DNA from: Isoetes taiwanensis
Lineage: Eukaryota; Streptophyta; Lycopodiopsida; Isoetales; Isoetaceae
Assembly (NCBI GenBank): GCA_021234155.1
Contig: JAJEKV010000109.1
Span: forward strand, 1,964,764 to 2,028,763
DNA: 64,000 nt
Direction: 5' to 3'
In this document: piece by piece, positions 10,987 through 24,919 of the stretch
Position numbering within the stretch: position 1 is the first letter of the stretch
Layout of the letters: the number at the start of each line of letters is the position of its first letter
Program-made: the position numbers and the translations under genes
Notes under the pieces: model-generated
Database searches by the model: none
What the model saw: the letters and a program-made list of their open reading frames with translations, nothing else
Told to the model about the DNA's origin: nothing

Positions 10987-13135
10987 GTGCTTGGAGCGCC
11001 AGCTTGCTGCACTACGAAATTTCCCAGACCCCAAGATTCTCGATTCTTCTCTGTCTCATTTTGGGGCTTTAACTGGTTCTCATTTTGCACCAAGGCTGGG
11101 TTAGATCTTGGAAACGTGAGTAGAGCATATCTTGATAGGTTTGCTTGGTCGGATCTTCTCAAAACTGATGAAGAAATGTTTATTTCAGGATTCAAAGCAT
11201 TTGGAGTTGCTTCTGGAGCCAGTCTTCCAGGGTAAGAGACGTGTCACAGGGTTTTATTTTATCTGTTTTTATCTCTTATTTCGTGGCAGTGGCAATGGCC
11301 TACCTAAGGATGTTAGGTTCAGTTTGAAAACAGCAGCACGGGAATAACTTGGTAAAGGCTACACTTCATGCTCTCTTATGGAGGGACAATGCCTCCTGCG
11401 CAAGCCAGCTATGGTAATTCATGGTAATTCATGGCTTCGGGTTGCTATGTTGTTTCAGTTTATTTGCTGGGCCTATACTCTGCTATTTGGCTACACTTCA
11501 TGGTCTCTTATGGAGAGACAATGCTTCCGTGAGGCAATTTTGCTTTGTGTGTTATTTCTATTTTTATCTCTTATTTTCGTGGCAGCGACAATGGCCCCCC
11601 TAAGGATGTTAGGGTTCAGGTTTGAAAACAAAGAAGACAGAATAACTTGGTAAAGGCTACACTTCATGCTCTCTTATGGAGAGACAATGCCTCCTGCGCA
11701 AGCCAGCTATGGTAATTCATGGTAATTCATGGCTTCGGGTTGCTATGTTGTTTCAGTTTATTTGCTGGGCCTATACTCTGCTATTTGGCTACACTTCATG
11801 GTCTCTTATGGAGAGACAATGCTTCCAGAGGCAATTTTGCTGTGTAAGTTATTTCTGTTTTTATCTCTTATTTCGGTGGCGTTAAAGGTGGCCTCCCTAA
11901 GGATGTTAGGTTCAGTTTGAAAACAAAGAAAGACAGAATAACTTGGTAAAGGCTACACTTCATGCTCTATGGAGAGACAATGCCTCCTCAAGCAAGTAAG
12001 CCAACTATGGTAATTCATGTTTGAACCTGCGCAAGCCAGCTTTGTTTAAGCCAATCTTCATTTGACATGCAGTGCCATCTAAGTTGTTTAGTGCCATCTA
12101 AGTTATAGCCATGTAAGTTATTTCTGTTTTTATCTCTTATTTCGTGGCAGTGGCAATGGCCTGCCTAAGGATGCTATTGTAACAAAATATTTAAAAGTTG
12201 ATAAATACATGACAATAATAACCTGGTAATTCATGTCTGAACCTGCGCAAGCCAGCTTTGTTTAAGACAATCTTCATTTGACATGCAGGGCATTATCAAG
12301 GTGGCATACTAGAAGCTTATGAAGGTGGCATACTAGGAGCTTATCTGCATTGTTCAACACAAGTCAGTTCTTTATCTTCTCTCATATATTCTGTATAGGT
12401 CGGAACCATATTCTTCCTATATCCTGTAATATTGCAGTGGAGTGGCAGCCATCTATTTAGTGCTGCAATGGAGTGGCAGCCATCTATTTCTGTTGTAGCA
12501 TCCTATTTCTGTGGCACTATCAGGGTGGCATACTTGGCTGGTCGCTTGATTGCTCTTGCAAGGTTAGTTGGAATTTTTAGTTGTGTATATTGCTTCGTTT
12601 TCCAAAGTGTACGGCAATAAGAGTCTTGGGTAGAATGTCCAATAGCCTTTCATATTGAGTCAAAGGGTTGTTTATGTTATGTTCAATAGTGTCCAAGTAA
12701 TATTGCCTAAAAGTTGTCCTCTACTATACACGTGTCCATGCCAGTCCGTGTCTGAACTTGCTCTAATTTATTTTCCTTTCCTATTTTATGTAGATGGTGA
12801 AAATCTTGGTGCCATGGTATGCCTTTGGTGGCCATGTTGCCGAATCTTTGATTCGAAAGGAGGTGCACGTCAGTCGCATCTCCTTTGTTGTCAAAGCCTT
12901 GGGGTCGTGGTATGAGTGGCAGCCTTGGAGGTCATGTCCAAAGTGTATTTATGAGTTGACAAGTGTTGATATTGAGAAGCTTATTCTCAAGCTTGAAAAC
13001 TTCTACAAAGAAAGTGTTATTGTGGAAGTAAAGGAGGTCAAACAAGTCATTGATGACATGCTGTTTGCATTGAAAAATGGGGAAGATGGTTGGGAGAGTA
13101 ACATGGATGAAGAGGTTAGGAACGCAGCAGCATAG
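10987..13135 (+). CDS. Unrecognised spliced gene in the Helitron 5' region
   Basis: I do not recognise this gene. A candidate first exon (10987-11231) ends ..FKAFGVASGASLPG at a good donor (CCAGG|GTAAGAGA). A candidate last exon starts after an acceptor (ttttatgtag at 12793), reads MVKILVPWYAFGGHVAESLI.. and contains WYEWQPWRSCPKC and an acidic helical stretch before the stop at 13133-13135. The region between is dominated by a tandem repeat of about 297 bp (11259-12180) and is probably intronic. The exon chain is not proved. It lies inside the Helitron upstream of the Rep gene, so it is either a Helitron accessory gene or captured host sequence. Confidence 0.35.
11259..12180. repeat. Tandem repeat, about 297-bp period
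   Basis: The phrase ggtaaaggctacacttcatg recurs at 11351, 11649 and 11945 (periods 298 and 296). The phrase tttttatctcttattt.gtgg recurs four times (about 11264, 11559, 11858, 12127). Units carry the same short open frame (MVIHGNSWLRVAMLFQFICW). Later units have internal deletions. Confidence 0.9.
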
Positions 13136-13139
13136 TGCG

Positions 13140-13922
13140 AGTTTCTTTTTTGTATGTTTCCATTTTGAAGATGCTATTGTAGCATTTGTTTTTTGATAAA
13201 AGAGTATCTCTTTAGAATACTCTTCTATTGTACTTTATCAAACTTATGAGGTACATGCCTTATGTACCCTTTTGATGTAATCAAAAATTTGGTCAAAGGA
13301 TAAAAGAACTTATCTACTTATTGTAGTCCCTTCTATTCTGTTCACTTGAGGCTATCCATTTCTTTTTTTTTGTGACGTTTGACGTTGCTAAAACATTTAA
13401 GGTAGACATTTAGGTGTTGTCGAGGTGGAAACCCTAAAACATTTAACTTGGCATTATATGTCAAATTAATGAGCTTTGCACCCATTTGGACCGCAATGGA
13501 TACCAAGCTCTGTTCTTTGATGTGCTCCTTTATTGGTTTGCATCTCTAATTCTTCCAATTCTTTTTTTAGGGTTAGTGGTCATCTCACATTTAAATACTA
13601 GACCAAGAGCCTTTTGGGTTCCATGGGTCGTGTGATACGATGTTTAGGGCACTCTTTGGTTGCAAGTTTAGAAATGCTGGCATGGGCACGTAGTGTGTTT
13701 GAGGTCTGTTCCATATTAGTGGAATTTTTGTCTACCAGTGTCTAATATCTAGGAGTCAGGCTTTGGACTTATGTAAAGTCTAAATGTGTTCATGTAGTAC
13801 TATTGAATTATTGTTTTGTTGGCACATATGAAAATATATATCGGTGTAAATTTGTATGCCTAAGTAGACCATTGGCCTATATACCCCATTGAAATACATA
13901 ACCTCATCTTCATGTTTAGGGT
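13140..13922. other. Helitron spacer before Rep gene
   Basis: No gene seen. AT-rich sequence with pyrimidine runs that may contain an intron or leader of the Rep/helicase gene. The Rep reading frame opens at 13923, just after a splice-acceptor-like catgtttag. Confidence 0.5.
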
Positions 13923-16900
13923 ATGGTGACATCAAAAACCATGAGTCCTAGAACTTATAAAGATGGCCAGGGAACACATGCTACACCCGAACAAGAATCA
14001 AGGTCAGCTAGGAAGAGACGCCTGGCCCGCAAACGTAAATTAACGTGGAGAGCACGAGCACGTGTAACGAGGGGAGGCAGTAATGTGGATGATTACACAC
14101 GCGAGGGAGATGGAATTGCCTATGGAAGTATTGCCAGAAACTTGCAAGAGGAACTGGACGAGTGTATATCAGTCCATGCAGGTCTAAGTATGGATGTTGT
14201 GAGTTCGTTGCCAAGTGAAACTATTGATGAGGACCATGGTGGGGGTCTACCAACGCATGTAACTATGCATAACACTCCTTTGAATCTTGCTCAAACCCCA
14301 GATGCTATCCGACAAAATCCATCTTATCAAACACCTAAAAGATTGGAAACTATGTTGGAGAAAAGCAGGCGTCAAATACGAAGACGTGTGGCCAAGGCTA
14401 GAGCATTAGCAAGAGAGTTTGAGAATGTTAGCTTAACTCCCAGAGGCACATCAATGGCATCATGTATAACATATTAGGGTGAGAATGTATTCAATGGAGG
14501 TAACATGGAACCAACGTTGGGTGAGTGTTCTAAACTTGGCGACATAGTGCAGCCCACCATTCCCATGCAAAGTGAGAGTATCATTGTTGAGGGTGACGTA
14601 CTGGAAGTGGTATCGCATTTAAATCCTGTTGCCAGTGTGCCTCATGAAGAACCAAGTAGCATTGGAGCACGTGTTAGCATGAGAAGGATGAATCTAAGGT
14701 GTGTAGAGGCATTCCAAGATGATGATGGTGATGCACCACAAACTGAGGCTGTAGTAAGGAGAAGGGTTGGATTTTGGAAGGTAGCTTGGAGTGCAACAGC
14801 TCCGCAATATTGTGATGCAGGAAGGATGAGCAAAAAATGCAAGCATTGTGGAGCCTTGAAGTGGAAGGATGAACTTGGTACATTTTGTTGTTCAAACGGG
14901 AAGATTTCATTGCCACCCTTCCCGACCCCCCCTCCAGCTCTCATGGACCTGTACACAAGGAAGGATGACGTTGGAAAGGACTTCCGATCTGGTATTAGAA
15001 AATATAACAATGCTCTTGCATTTGCCTCATTGGCTGTCAAACTCGATGCCTCCTTGGCAAACTCCATTGGAGGTGTGTACACTTTCAGAGTCAACGGTCG
15101 CATGTGTCACATGATGGGAACTTTGCTACCTGATAGCCAGGACAGCAGTCCGTGCTTTGCACAAATTTATATCATGGACGGGGATGAGTTGCAACTAGAT
15201 CGTCGTACATCATTCAGTGGTGGTATGCGACGTGATACAATGGCATGCCTTCAACACATGATGGCAGATGTAAATCCTTTTGTTCATATCTTCCTCTCAG
15301 CCGCTGAGGTAATGCGAGCAAATCCAGCTGTTGATATGCGTCTTCGGATTCCAAGTGCAAACCTGCAGGATTCACGTGATCGACAAAGATAGTGCTCCAT
15401 CCGCAAAATGAGATAGCAATATTAATGCCGCTTGACTCGGCCCGTAAGACAATCTCGTGAGACATTGTGGTACATTCTAAAGAAGGAGGAATAAGGCATA
15501 TTGACGCATCCGCATTCGGGCCATATGATGCTCTCCACTTTGCACTACTCTTCCCCTATGGAACCGATGGTCGCATACCGATCAAACAAGTGAACAGATC
15601 AAAGGAGTAACCATGTTGCAATTCTATAAGTATCATCTACAGTAATGCAGCGGCACATTATCACCATTGCATATTGGGGGAGATTGTTCCATGAGTACAT
15701 TTGTGACATGTTTGCTAAGATGTGGCAAATCAAGATTGGGTTGGGTACAACTAAACCAAGCTCAACTACTTAGCTTAATTGTATAGTGGTATTGTGGATT
15801 CCATCGGGCATGATGGTAATTCCATTGGGCCGTGTCATTCTACCAAAGAACATTTATTGAAGCACACGCTATATGACTCAACTCTACCAAGATGCAATGG
15901 CAATTGTTCGGAGCTTGGCCGACCAGATTTGTTCATCACTATGACTGCCAACCCAAAGTGGCCAGAAATCACTAGGGAGCTGATAAATGGCCAGGACCCT
16001 TTCGACAGACCTGATTTAGTAGCCCGTGTCTTCTACTTAAAGTTGAAGGAGCTATTAGAGATTGTGTCACATCATGGCATATTTGGCCGCATTTCTGCTA
16101 GGATTCATGTCATTGAGTTCCAGAAGAGGGGTCTTCCTCATGTGCATCTCCTTAACATATTGTACCAGGAGGACAAGCCACCGACTTTGAGGATATAGAT
16201 AAAGTGATTTGTGCGGAGATTCCAGATAAGGAATCCAACCCCGAATTGTATGAGGTGGCCACACGGCAGATGATGCATGGTCCCTGTGGCCCTACATATC
16301 CTAATGCTCCCTGTATGGTTGATGGGGTTTGCAGTAAAGGGTACCCAAAGCAATTTTTGGAGCAGACTATGATTAGCAACGGCTACCCACTCTACAAAGT
16401 AGAAATGATGGAAGAACTGCTCATCGAGATGGCATGAACATGGACAATAGATGGGTTGTACCCTACAATCCGTGGTTGTCGTGCTATTTTAGATGCCATA
16501 TCAATGTTGAGATATGTGCCCATATTAAGGGAGTCAAATACTTATACAAGTACATTTACAAGGGTCCAGATAGTGAACTTAGGACAAGGTTCTGGAGAGA
16601 GTGTCACCGCGAGCACTATAACAGATGACCATGACGAGGTTCAGCAGTATGTCAATGCCAAATACTATTCTGCCTCTGGGGGCGCATGGCGGTTGTTCAA
16701 GTTTGATTGCAAGAACGTAATCCTCATGTCGGTCAACCGACGGCGCTCACCTTCCTAATGAGCAGCCAATACTTTTCGATGAGAATGCAGACTTAGATGA
16801 AGTGGTTAACAATGCACACGACACCACTCTCATGGGTTGGTTTAGGGTGAATGCTGCAAATGAATACCCAGTGTCCCGTACTTTGTTGTACCATGACTTT

Positions 16901-18941
16901 CCCAAGAGCTTTACTTGGAGCAAAGCGACATACAAATGGACGAAATGTGAACGTATTCAGGGTTATGCCATCCGTGGGTAGAATGTACTTTGTGACTCCC
17001 TCCGCGGGGGTGAACGATTCTATTTGGCGATGTTGCTAAGCAATGTACCCGAGCCGCGTCTTTTGAAGATCCGAGAACCGCTGATGACGGTCATTTGTGT
17101 GAGACGCTCAAAAATGCATGCATCAAGCGATATGATTGTGAATGATAATTCAGAGTGGCTAGAATGCCTACGAAAGCATCATCATGGGGTATGCCACGTC
17201 AATTCGCGACACTTATTTGCTTCAATTTCTGTTGGAATGTAACCCATTGTATCCACTTGATATTTGGAAGGAGTTGGAATATAGGATGGTCGAAGATTTC
17301 CTAGACCAGGTTGCTTATGATGCTTATTCCAAGACAAAGTCACTTGAGTCAAGATGCTATTGACATGGCACTAATGGATGTGGAGGATCATATGCAATCG
17401 GTTGGAAGAAGCCCGCGAAAATGGGCTTCAACTTACCAGAAACTGTGTTAGACACAACCACACTATTCCAGGAGGAAATGATGTATGTGAGTATGGATAA
17501 AGTCCTATCTCGATTCAGAAGTTGAACATTGATCACGGCCGGTTTATTTATGCCGTGTTCTAATTCCATGTGATCGATAAGACCGGGTGGTGGGGTCTTC
17601 TTAATGAATGCCCCCGTGGAACCGGAAAACATATCTATATAACACTCTCCTAGGGTATGTACGTGCAAGGGGTTGGATTGCTCTGGCAGTTGCATCAGTG
17701 TTACTGCAAGGTGGTCGAACGACTCATTCGCGTTTCAAGATACCCATAGGGGCACACGAAGCATCTACTTGCAACATTCCAAGGCAGTCAGAATTGGCAA
17801 GACTCATACGAGCATGTCGGTTGATTGTATGGGATGAGGCACCAATGATGCACAAATGGATATTTGAGGCAGTGGATAGAACATTGAGAGATGTGATGGG
17901 CAATGAGCAGACCCCATTTGGTGGGATTCCAATACTATTGGGAGGGGATTTCCGACAAATACTACCCGTGGTTCCTAAAGGTTCGCGCGCACAAATTGTA
18001 GAAGCTTCTCTAAAGCGTTCGTATATCTGGGATAGTGTGAGAGAATATAAACTGACAATCAACATGCGCGTCATGAATGCGTTGGACTTAGATGCGCTTG
18101 AACAACAAGCATTTGCTGACTACTTACTAAGTATAGGAGATGGCCGAGAACCAACCTTTTCGGAGAAGGGTGTTGATATGGTGAATCTGCCACATGATAT
18201 ATGCCTTGGCTCAGATGATGTGGATGATTTAATTCAGGACATATTTCCTGATATCCAATGTAATCGAAAGAAGTGATTTTCTCGACACATCGCGTGCTAT
18301 ACTATCGCCTTTGAACCGCTTTGTCGATGAGATCAATAAGAAGGTGGCGCCTCTCATCCCCGGAGAGACGACGTGACATTTTAGTGCCGATCGAATCATA
18401 GACACGAATGGCCGCCAGCGGTCTATATCCCATTGAGTTTCTTAATGCACAAACTCCAAGTGGTGTACCGCCCCACGAGCTAAACCTAAAGGTGGGAATG
18501 ATTGTAATGTTGTTGAGGTCTACATCGCTCAAGAAGGGCCCGTGCAATGGAACACGCATTGATTATCACGAAAAAGCCGGAAGACGTGTCATTGAGGCGA
18601 GATAGTAACCGGACACACGTTGGTGATATCAGGTTCTATCGGCAAGATTCCAATTGTGCCTACCGATTCAGGTTTGCCATTTCAGGTTTGAAAGGGTGCA
18701 ATTCCCTTCTGGGCCGGCCTTTGCCATGACCATAAACAAGTCCCGTACGATAATGCATAAGGTGGGGATATATCTTCCAAAGCCTGTCTTTACGCATGGA
18801 CAATTGTATGTGGCATTCTCAAGGGTACAAAATCGACAAGGAATTAGGGTTGCTATCAAAGACCCACCATCCATGCCTCAAGAAGATGCCAATACAGTTT
18901 CAAGGTTCACAAGGAACGTGGTTTACACGGATGCTTTGTGA
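13923..18941 (+). pseudogene. Helitron Rep/PIF1-helicase protein, frameshifted
   Basis: Block 1 (13923-14477) is a basic N-terminal region (RSARKRRLARKRKLTWRARA). Block 2 (14505-15392) has a cysteine motif CKHCGALKWKDE and FRVNGRMCHMMGTLLPD, typical just upstream of the Rep domain. Block 3 (15640-16200) is the Helitron N-like Rep region: RPDLFITMTANPKWPEI, then GLPHVHLLNIL with the HUH histidines at about 16138. Block 4 (16440-16620) gives KYLYKYIYKG, the family's tyrosine motif. Block 5 (17600-18276) is the PIF1 helicase: GTGKT Walker A after a frameshift near 17610-17640, IVWDEAPM Walker B, GGDFRQILPVV. Block 6 (18700-18941) is AMTINKSRTIMHKVGIYLPK and LYVAFSRV, where SQGQT is degraded to SRTI. 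The protein would nick, strand-transfer and unwind DNA in rolling-circle transposition. Many frameshifts make this copy inactive as read. Confidence 0.88.
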
Positions 18942-19061
18942 TTCGGGTAAGTGTCATGTCCTCGACTAACGTTGTGATGTCCATATATTGCATGTATATG
19001 TATTTTCCAAAGATTCTCATGCTTCTTGGATGTTTTTTGATCTTCTGAATGTGTGCAGATC

Positions 19062-19527
19062 ATGAAGCCCTACAAACCTTTTGTACCTCGGGAACTTGGA
19101 AATCCTAAGCCAAGGGCGATAGTTCATGTACATCGTAGGGATGGTGAGTGTAAGATTTGTTAGTTCCAACAATAACAATTGCTTATATGCTTCTTAATAG
19201 GATACTCTATCATCTTAATTAAGGAGTTCATCAATGCATGTCTCCTATCTTTTTCTGAAATGATATCTTATTATTGTAGGGAGTTATGCGATAGTTGATA
19301 ACACACGCTGGCGTGTTGCTGTGTTGGAGTCAAAAAAGTTCCCCTCCAAGTATACATGCAGGGGAACTTGCTTCACGCCAGGAGGCATCACACACATTGG
19401 TGTTTGTGATGAGAGACGGTTCAAGGCTTGGGCATCGATTCCACATGACGCAGTTGGTGATTACGAGCTTCCTGAGTTCATAAGAAAGCATAACATTGTT
19501 GTTGGTACACCTGAGTCGCGCGTGTGG
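19062..19527 (+). pseudogene. Helitron small gene, 5' part (exons 1-2), cut by LTR element
   Basis: After an acceptor (gtgtgcag, ends 19058) an ATG at 19062 opens MKPYKPFVPRELGNP.. to 19143. A GTGAGT donor and a TTATTGTAG acceptor frame an intron at 19144-19279. Exon 2 (19280-19527) reads SYAIVDNTRWRVAVLESK.. to GTPESRVW. There the LTR retrotransposon begins and adds only CDAP before a stop. Skipping the insertion and taking the TGTGG copy of the target duplication, the frame continues without a break into 55456-55614. The joined protein has 162 residues and no domain that I recognise. It lies just downstream of the helicase gene within the Helitron, so it is an accessory or captured gene. 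Confidence 0.65.
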
Positions 19528-21115
19528 TGTGACGCTCCCTGAATATATACGGCGCTCCAGACGTATACATACAGGGACTTCCCCCTCCCATGGCAATCAG
19601 CTCACCATGAGCAGGGCCCTCCGTCTAACTTGGACCATCCGTAGAGGGATGCCCGGGTGAAGGACACGGAGGTGTCATTCGGCCCACGCCTTCAATGGGA
19701 CTCCTAAGTTGCGGAAGCGTGAATACATGTTAGCACACAGTATAAATCGTATATAAATAACCACCACAAAGGGTGGCACATCCATCCAAGTACTAACGGC
19801 AAAGAATATGCATCTAATCCTAAGGAAAACACCCCAAACCCATGGTTCTACCCCGGCTCAGACTCCAGTGAGGATCGACTGACGGCTAGGTCTCAAGAGA
19901 TCAGCAGACCGAATCTTGGCATGGCGTTGGCTGGCATAGAACATCGGCTAGGGTTGTCCACTCCATCCGCCCCTCCTGTGCACACTTTGCAGATGAGTCG
20001 AATCATGCTATGGCATCGCTATAGCCTTCCGGAGACGCAGACTCAAGGTATCACCCTTCGAGCCTACTCCAGGGTTCATGATGCCCCGGTCCGATGAGGC
20101 AGGTCAGGGAAGTGTCCCTTTCCAGGATCACAGTGGTTCCATGGGTGAGCTAGAGAATACGTGCCGCATCAGCGACCCCCGCATCCATACCCGACTTACT
20201 CACCCTAAATCTACTCAAAGTGCATGGGGCCCCATACGGGTCACACCACTACACCTGTGGGAGGTCGGACCCATACCCGCCCCTCACGCCGACTATCAGG
20301 GCCTAGCCCATCGTAGGAGTCTCGGGAGCCTTTTATGTTCATGCAAGACCCCACCCCCACTTCACCATCTGCGTCCCTTCTTTGGTGCTAAGCCATTCCA
20401 TAGCATCTACGCACCGGTGGTCTCTTGTACACAAAGCCGCATATAATGGGAAATACAGGGGATCTACCTAGAAGCATACTAATAAACATGGCTCGTGAGG
20501 TCTCTACCCCCCTTAATTCCCCCCCATTTCAAGAGTAATACTATGCAAAGAACTATCAATCCCTCATTTAAGAGCAAGTACGTAATCGAGATAAGGAGAA
20601 CCACCTTTGCAATCAAGGGTTAGTTCCTACAAAAAGCATAGAGAACATAGAGAAACAAGAAGAAATACACACAACAAGTGCCCAACAAAAAGCCACCCTA
20701 CGATAACACAACTAAGCTACAGACTAACCGGTTTAATCCGGCTTGGGATGGCTCCATCTCGATTTGCTGAAGGGTGCCTGGCTGCTGCTCCTCCTCCCCC
20801 ATCTCCAATTGCTCCTAATTCGAATTGGGGCACAAAAGCCCTAATTTGGGTGTCCAAAATGGAAACCCTGCCTTGCCCAATCGATTTGGGCCAAGTGGCA
20901 TGTCATTAATTAACTAATTTGGTATTTTAGCCCTTTTTAATATTAGGATAAGCCCTAAATTCGAATTAGCGTTTTGGGTTAGGTTTCCACCTTTATAATT
21001 TAATTATTAACATAGCTAACCTCAGCTTAGGAATAATTAATGTGCCATTAATTATTCATAGTGACGTGTCATGTATTTATACTTAAATATGCGTATAAAT
21101 ATGTGGAACGTCACA
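19528..21115 (-). repeat. 3' LTR of the minus-strand LTR element
   Basis: 1588 bp. It matches 53860-55450 along its length with scattered short replaced blocks. On the minus strand it begins TGTGACGTTCCACATA and has TATTTATACGC and TATAAATAC near its start. A related solo LTR lies at 58980-60482. Confidence 0.9.
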
Positions 21116-21128
21116 TTCTCCCCACCTT
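21116..21128 (-). other. Polypurine tract
   Basis: On the minus strand AAGGTGGGGAGAA lies directly before the LTR start TGTGACG. This fits a plus-strand primer tract and fixes the element's direction. Confidence 0.75.
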
Positions 21129-24100
21129 AAAAATGATGCTGTCCTCAGCATCAAGACTACTCTTGTTGCAGGGCAACACATCATACATTGGAAGGGAGTC
21201 TCCCCTCCTTAAAGAGATAGCGTGAGATTATAAGTCACACAGACGTTGTCATGTTCAAAGTGATTAAGTTTGAAATGACTTGTAATGTGCAATTTATAAC
21301 TCTGGAATATAAGAGGTAGAGGTATAGATCAGACATGATCATTGCTTAGGACTGTCAAAAGTGAACAGTGAAGGTTTGTGGGAGTCTCACTGGTTCATTC
21401 GTGGTGACGAGTCCACAGTCTATCTATTTTAGAAATCATTCTTTCTATACATACAGGTAACTGATTATATATTAGAGACAGGTATAGATATAAAGAACTT
21501 CTATTTGTTGTTATATTATAATACAGAGTTATTAACCTCGCATTGTTTAGTAGAAAGTCATTCTAATCATATTAACTTCTATGTATATATCTATTATATT
21601 CTCCGTTCACTTTGCAAGTGATTTTATTACAGCCAGGCTTAATGTAATTTTGCATCTAAATTTTGTTTTCCTATTTGGTTACAATTTTAACAACTCATAT
21701 ATTGCTATCGTGAGTGTTTAGATGCCCCTGACATTTATAGTTACCCTTTAATAGAATTATATATTGTACTGTATTTGCCATTTTGACCTATATACCTTAA
21801 TATTAATTACAGACAGACGTTCTTCATTTATTATTCATAACCTTGTTATAACATCATCTAAGTCTCGTTATCCCCTTAGGATTTTGTGTAAGACATATAT
21901 AATTATATCCTTCTATTATATTTGACTATGTGTTTAAATAGCTTTCCCCTTTTGAGTATCTTTAATGTTCCCACACTCACACTCTTGATCCATAGTTTAC
22001 ACTTAGCTGTAACTGATAGCCAGACCCTGATATGCGAGGGTTAAAGACCCTTAGAAAATGAGACTACATTGTTGATTTAAATGTTGGTTTAATTTCAAAT
22101 AAAGTTCTAAGGTGTAAAACTCCAATTGCTATATTGTTGGCTTTAAGTAACTATGGATAAAACCTTTGTGGAGCTAAATCTAAAATCATGGATCTAAGAC
22201 TTGTATCTGATAATGCTGCAAAATAGAATAATAGATGGTTCCTTAGGTTAATTGACGAACGGAATTTCGCGGTGAACTAATACTAAAACGAGCTTTACCT
22301 CACATATTAATTCACTAGCTATATCTATACATTTATTAGACATCTAGATATTGTTACATTGACATCGGACAGATACGACGGAAGCATCGGAAGCATGCCT
22401 GGTGCTTCTTGAGGCTGTTATACAATGATGATTAAGCAGGTCATGGGTTCTTACTTGAAGTAGAAGTGCTGAATGATGGATACTGGAGAAAAATTGATAT
22501 GACGATGGTTATTATGCGATTGAAACAGTGGACCTAATAATTACGACGATGGATTTATCATGCGGCATATATATTGCCATTCAACGTAGAAGGAGATTGG
22601 ATATAGCACCATATATCTGATGGAGAAGTGGTTTATAATTATCTGGATTATATGTACCCAGCTCATGAAAGGGAGATCACTTTAGAAGTGTAGGTTTCGA
22701 CAATGGTGGTGAAGGTATAGAATGTCGACCTACTTGAGTCGAGGTATGATTCGTGGAACGGTAGAGAATACTATCATATGAGGATGTTGATCCATAAACT
22801 ATGGATTATAAAATTACACATATATTGTGTTTGGTAAAGAGATTGATGAGATTATAGACGACTAAGAAGACCACGCCTCGTGGATACGCTTAATGACGTT
22901 GGTCAAATGCATGACCATTGTGCATGGTATAAATTAAGGAAATGGACACATCTCATGTCTGCTGGGAGCATCGAGATGCTGTATAACAGACTGGAGAATA
23001 GTGTGGAATGTAGTTTCCACATAAGGTCAAGAGAAGACGACAATTGGTAGGAACAGGCGCAACCATCGAAAAGCTGCAAGGTATGTTGGATCTTTGGTGA
23101 AGCCAGACTATGAAGGAAAGTTGATCTTCAACTAATGATACATTAGGAAGGCAAGTAATGTACCCACACGACAAGTGGGAGACAAGAGGTGCTTGAAAGT
23201 TGTTGTAAACAACGTTTCAAATATAGAGAGTTTGGAATGACACGTTGAATGTACCAAAGTCTGGAGTATGAACATCTCACCAAGGAGGATGTGTTGTGGA
23301 CTTGGTATCGTGTGTGTATCCCGAGGAGTAACTCCACGTTGATATATGTGTACTAGGACATTTAATAGTAAAACATAACTAAAAGAAGATAGGATATATA
23401 CTAGAACTTGTAGTTCAAATTCCATATGAATACGGAAGTAATGAAGGTAAAAGTTCTTAGGTCAAACATGTCCAGAAGGAACTTAGGTTGGCATTTGCCC
23501 CTGTGGAAGTTATGACTAGAGCTTGAGGACAACGACAAAGTAAGGTTAGTGGTGTCGAACCCACAACATGTGTATGGTACTAGATAACCAAGTTGAGGAA
23601 ATAAGTTGGCTGCAAGTATGAATATAGCTAGATGCCTATGTCAACAAGTTACATAGGAGTCTCGACTTAGGGTTGGTGCACACATGCTACTATATCATAT
23701 AATAACAACGTAGCAGTCTTGGATGTAGGAAGGATTTAGTAGTATCAAATACTATAGTAATGTATATGATATTAAAAGATAGTAGAATATTCATACAAGG
23801 CGAGTGAAATATTACTTGACAAGGTTTAAAGAATGAGCATAATGAGGTGCTTATATACAAAGATATTGGGTTAGGTATGCTTATCAGAAATAAGCATTCA
23901 AGTTATCCCAATGGTTGGAGTTGACTATCTTAGATACGTCGTACTAAGGGAGATGAAAAGAGTTTAAATCAGTGAGAATAGCTAGAGTGAGTCTAGCATA
24001 TACGGTAATGTTACATTCAAAAAAAAACATCCCGAGGATGGTTGGAACGGTGTTGGAATAACCGATAATAAGAGCTTAACTACTCAAAGGTTCTAGATAC

Positions 24101-24884
24101 CAATGAATTACTTCAACGTTTATAAGCTGAGAGCATTTATCTGGTTTTGGAAATAAAATGATGTATAAAATATCGCGTCCCCCTGATGGAAGAAAAGAAG
24201 GAGTACAATGACTTTGGCGATTATACCTTTAGGGGTAACCGAGAAGAGGCAATACATAGGAATTCTAAGTCCTGATAAAAAAATCGGGGCCGAGGTGTAT
24301 AGATCAGAAGGGGTGAGATTATATAGACCAGTAGTCCATATATCCTAAGAGTTACCCTACTCGCGGGGAATAATTTTAAATGCTGAAGTAGAAGTTGGAG
24401 GATCCGTTGCCTTTAGGCATAGACCGCTTAGAGATTATGACTTGGAAACTCTTAAGAGGGTAAGGAATTGGATAACCATATAGCGGTTACTAACAAAGAT
24501 TGAAACATTGGGTTTCCTATTAAGAGACGAAGAGGTTGTAGTGCCTCTGCTTCATTATAAGGGAGCCAAGGATGACAACATTTGAAACTGATCAAAAACT
24601 GAAGTCCACATGATAACTTAAGAAAAATAGATTAATTGTGACTAAGCATAGTTGATATTGAGGACACAAAGGATCCTTAGCGAAAGAAGCCTTTAGAAAA
24701 GCTCCTCATGTGGGGTAGTAGCCTTCGGAATTATGGCATAATCCTGTGGGGAAAACATAGTTTATGTACGGGGTTAAAGTACCATGAGGCACTAAAGGAA
24801 TGGTTGAAATAGATAGAGACCCTGTCAAAATATAGGCAACATATATGCAAGTCCAACATGAAGTTGGCCCCTGTCCATTTGGGA
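21129..24884 (-). other. 3' internal part of the LTR element, no recognisable genes
   Basis: Neither strand shows a frame with retroviral-type motifs. The longest minus-strand frames (for example 23425-23132 and 24897-24706) have no domain that I know. The sequence resumes at 50872 after the AGTA duplications. It may be a heavily decayed pol region or a non-coding interior. Confidence 0.55.
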
Positions 24885-24888
24885 AGTA

Positions 24889-24919
24889 AACCATCATTCA
24901 ATTAAATTGGGTTTATGTC
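24889..24919 (+). repeat. Left TIR of transposon 2
   Basis: Matches the reverse complement of 50837-50867 at 29 of 31 positions. Differences are at positions 10 and 24. Confidence 0.85.

Noticed and set aside
14642-15103. A 153-codon minus-strand frame overlapping the Helitron Rep gene
   Set aside because: It is antisense to a clearly recognisable Rep N-terminal region and has no domain.
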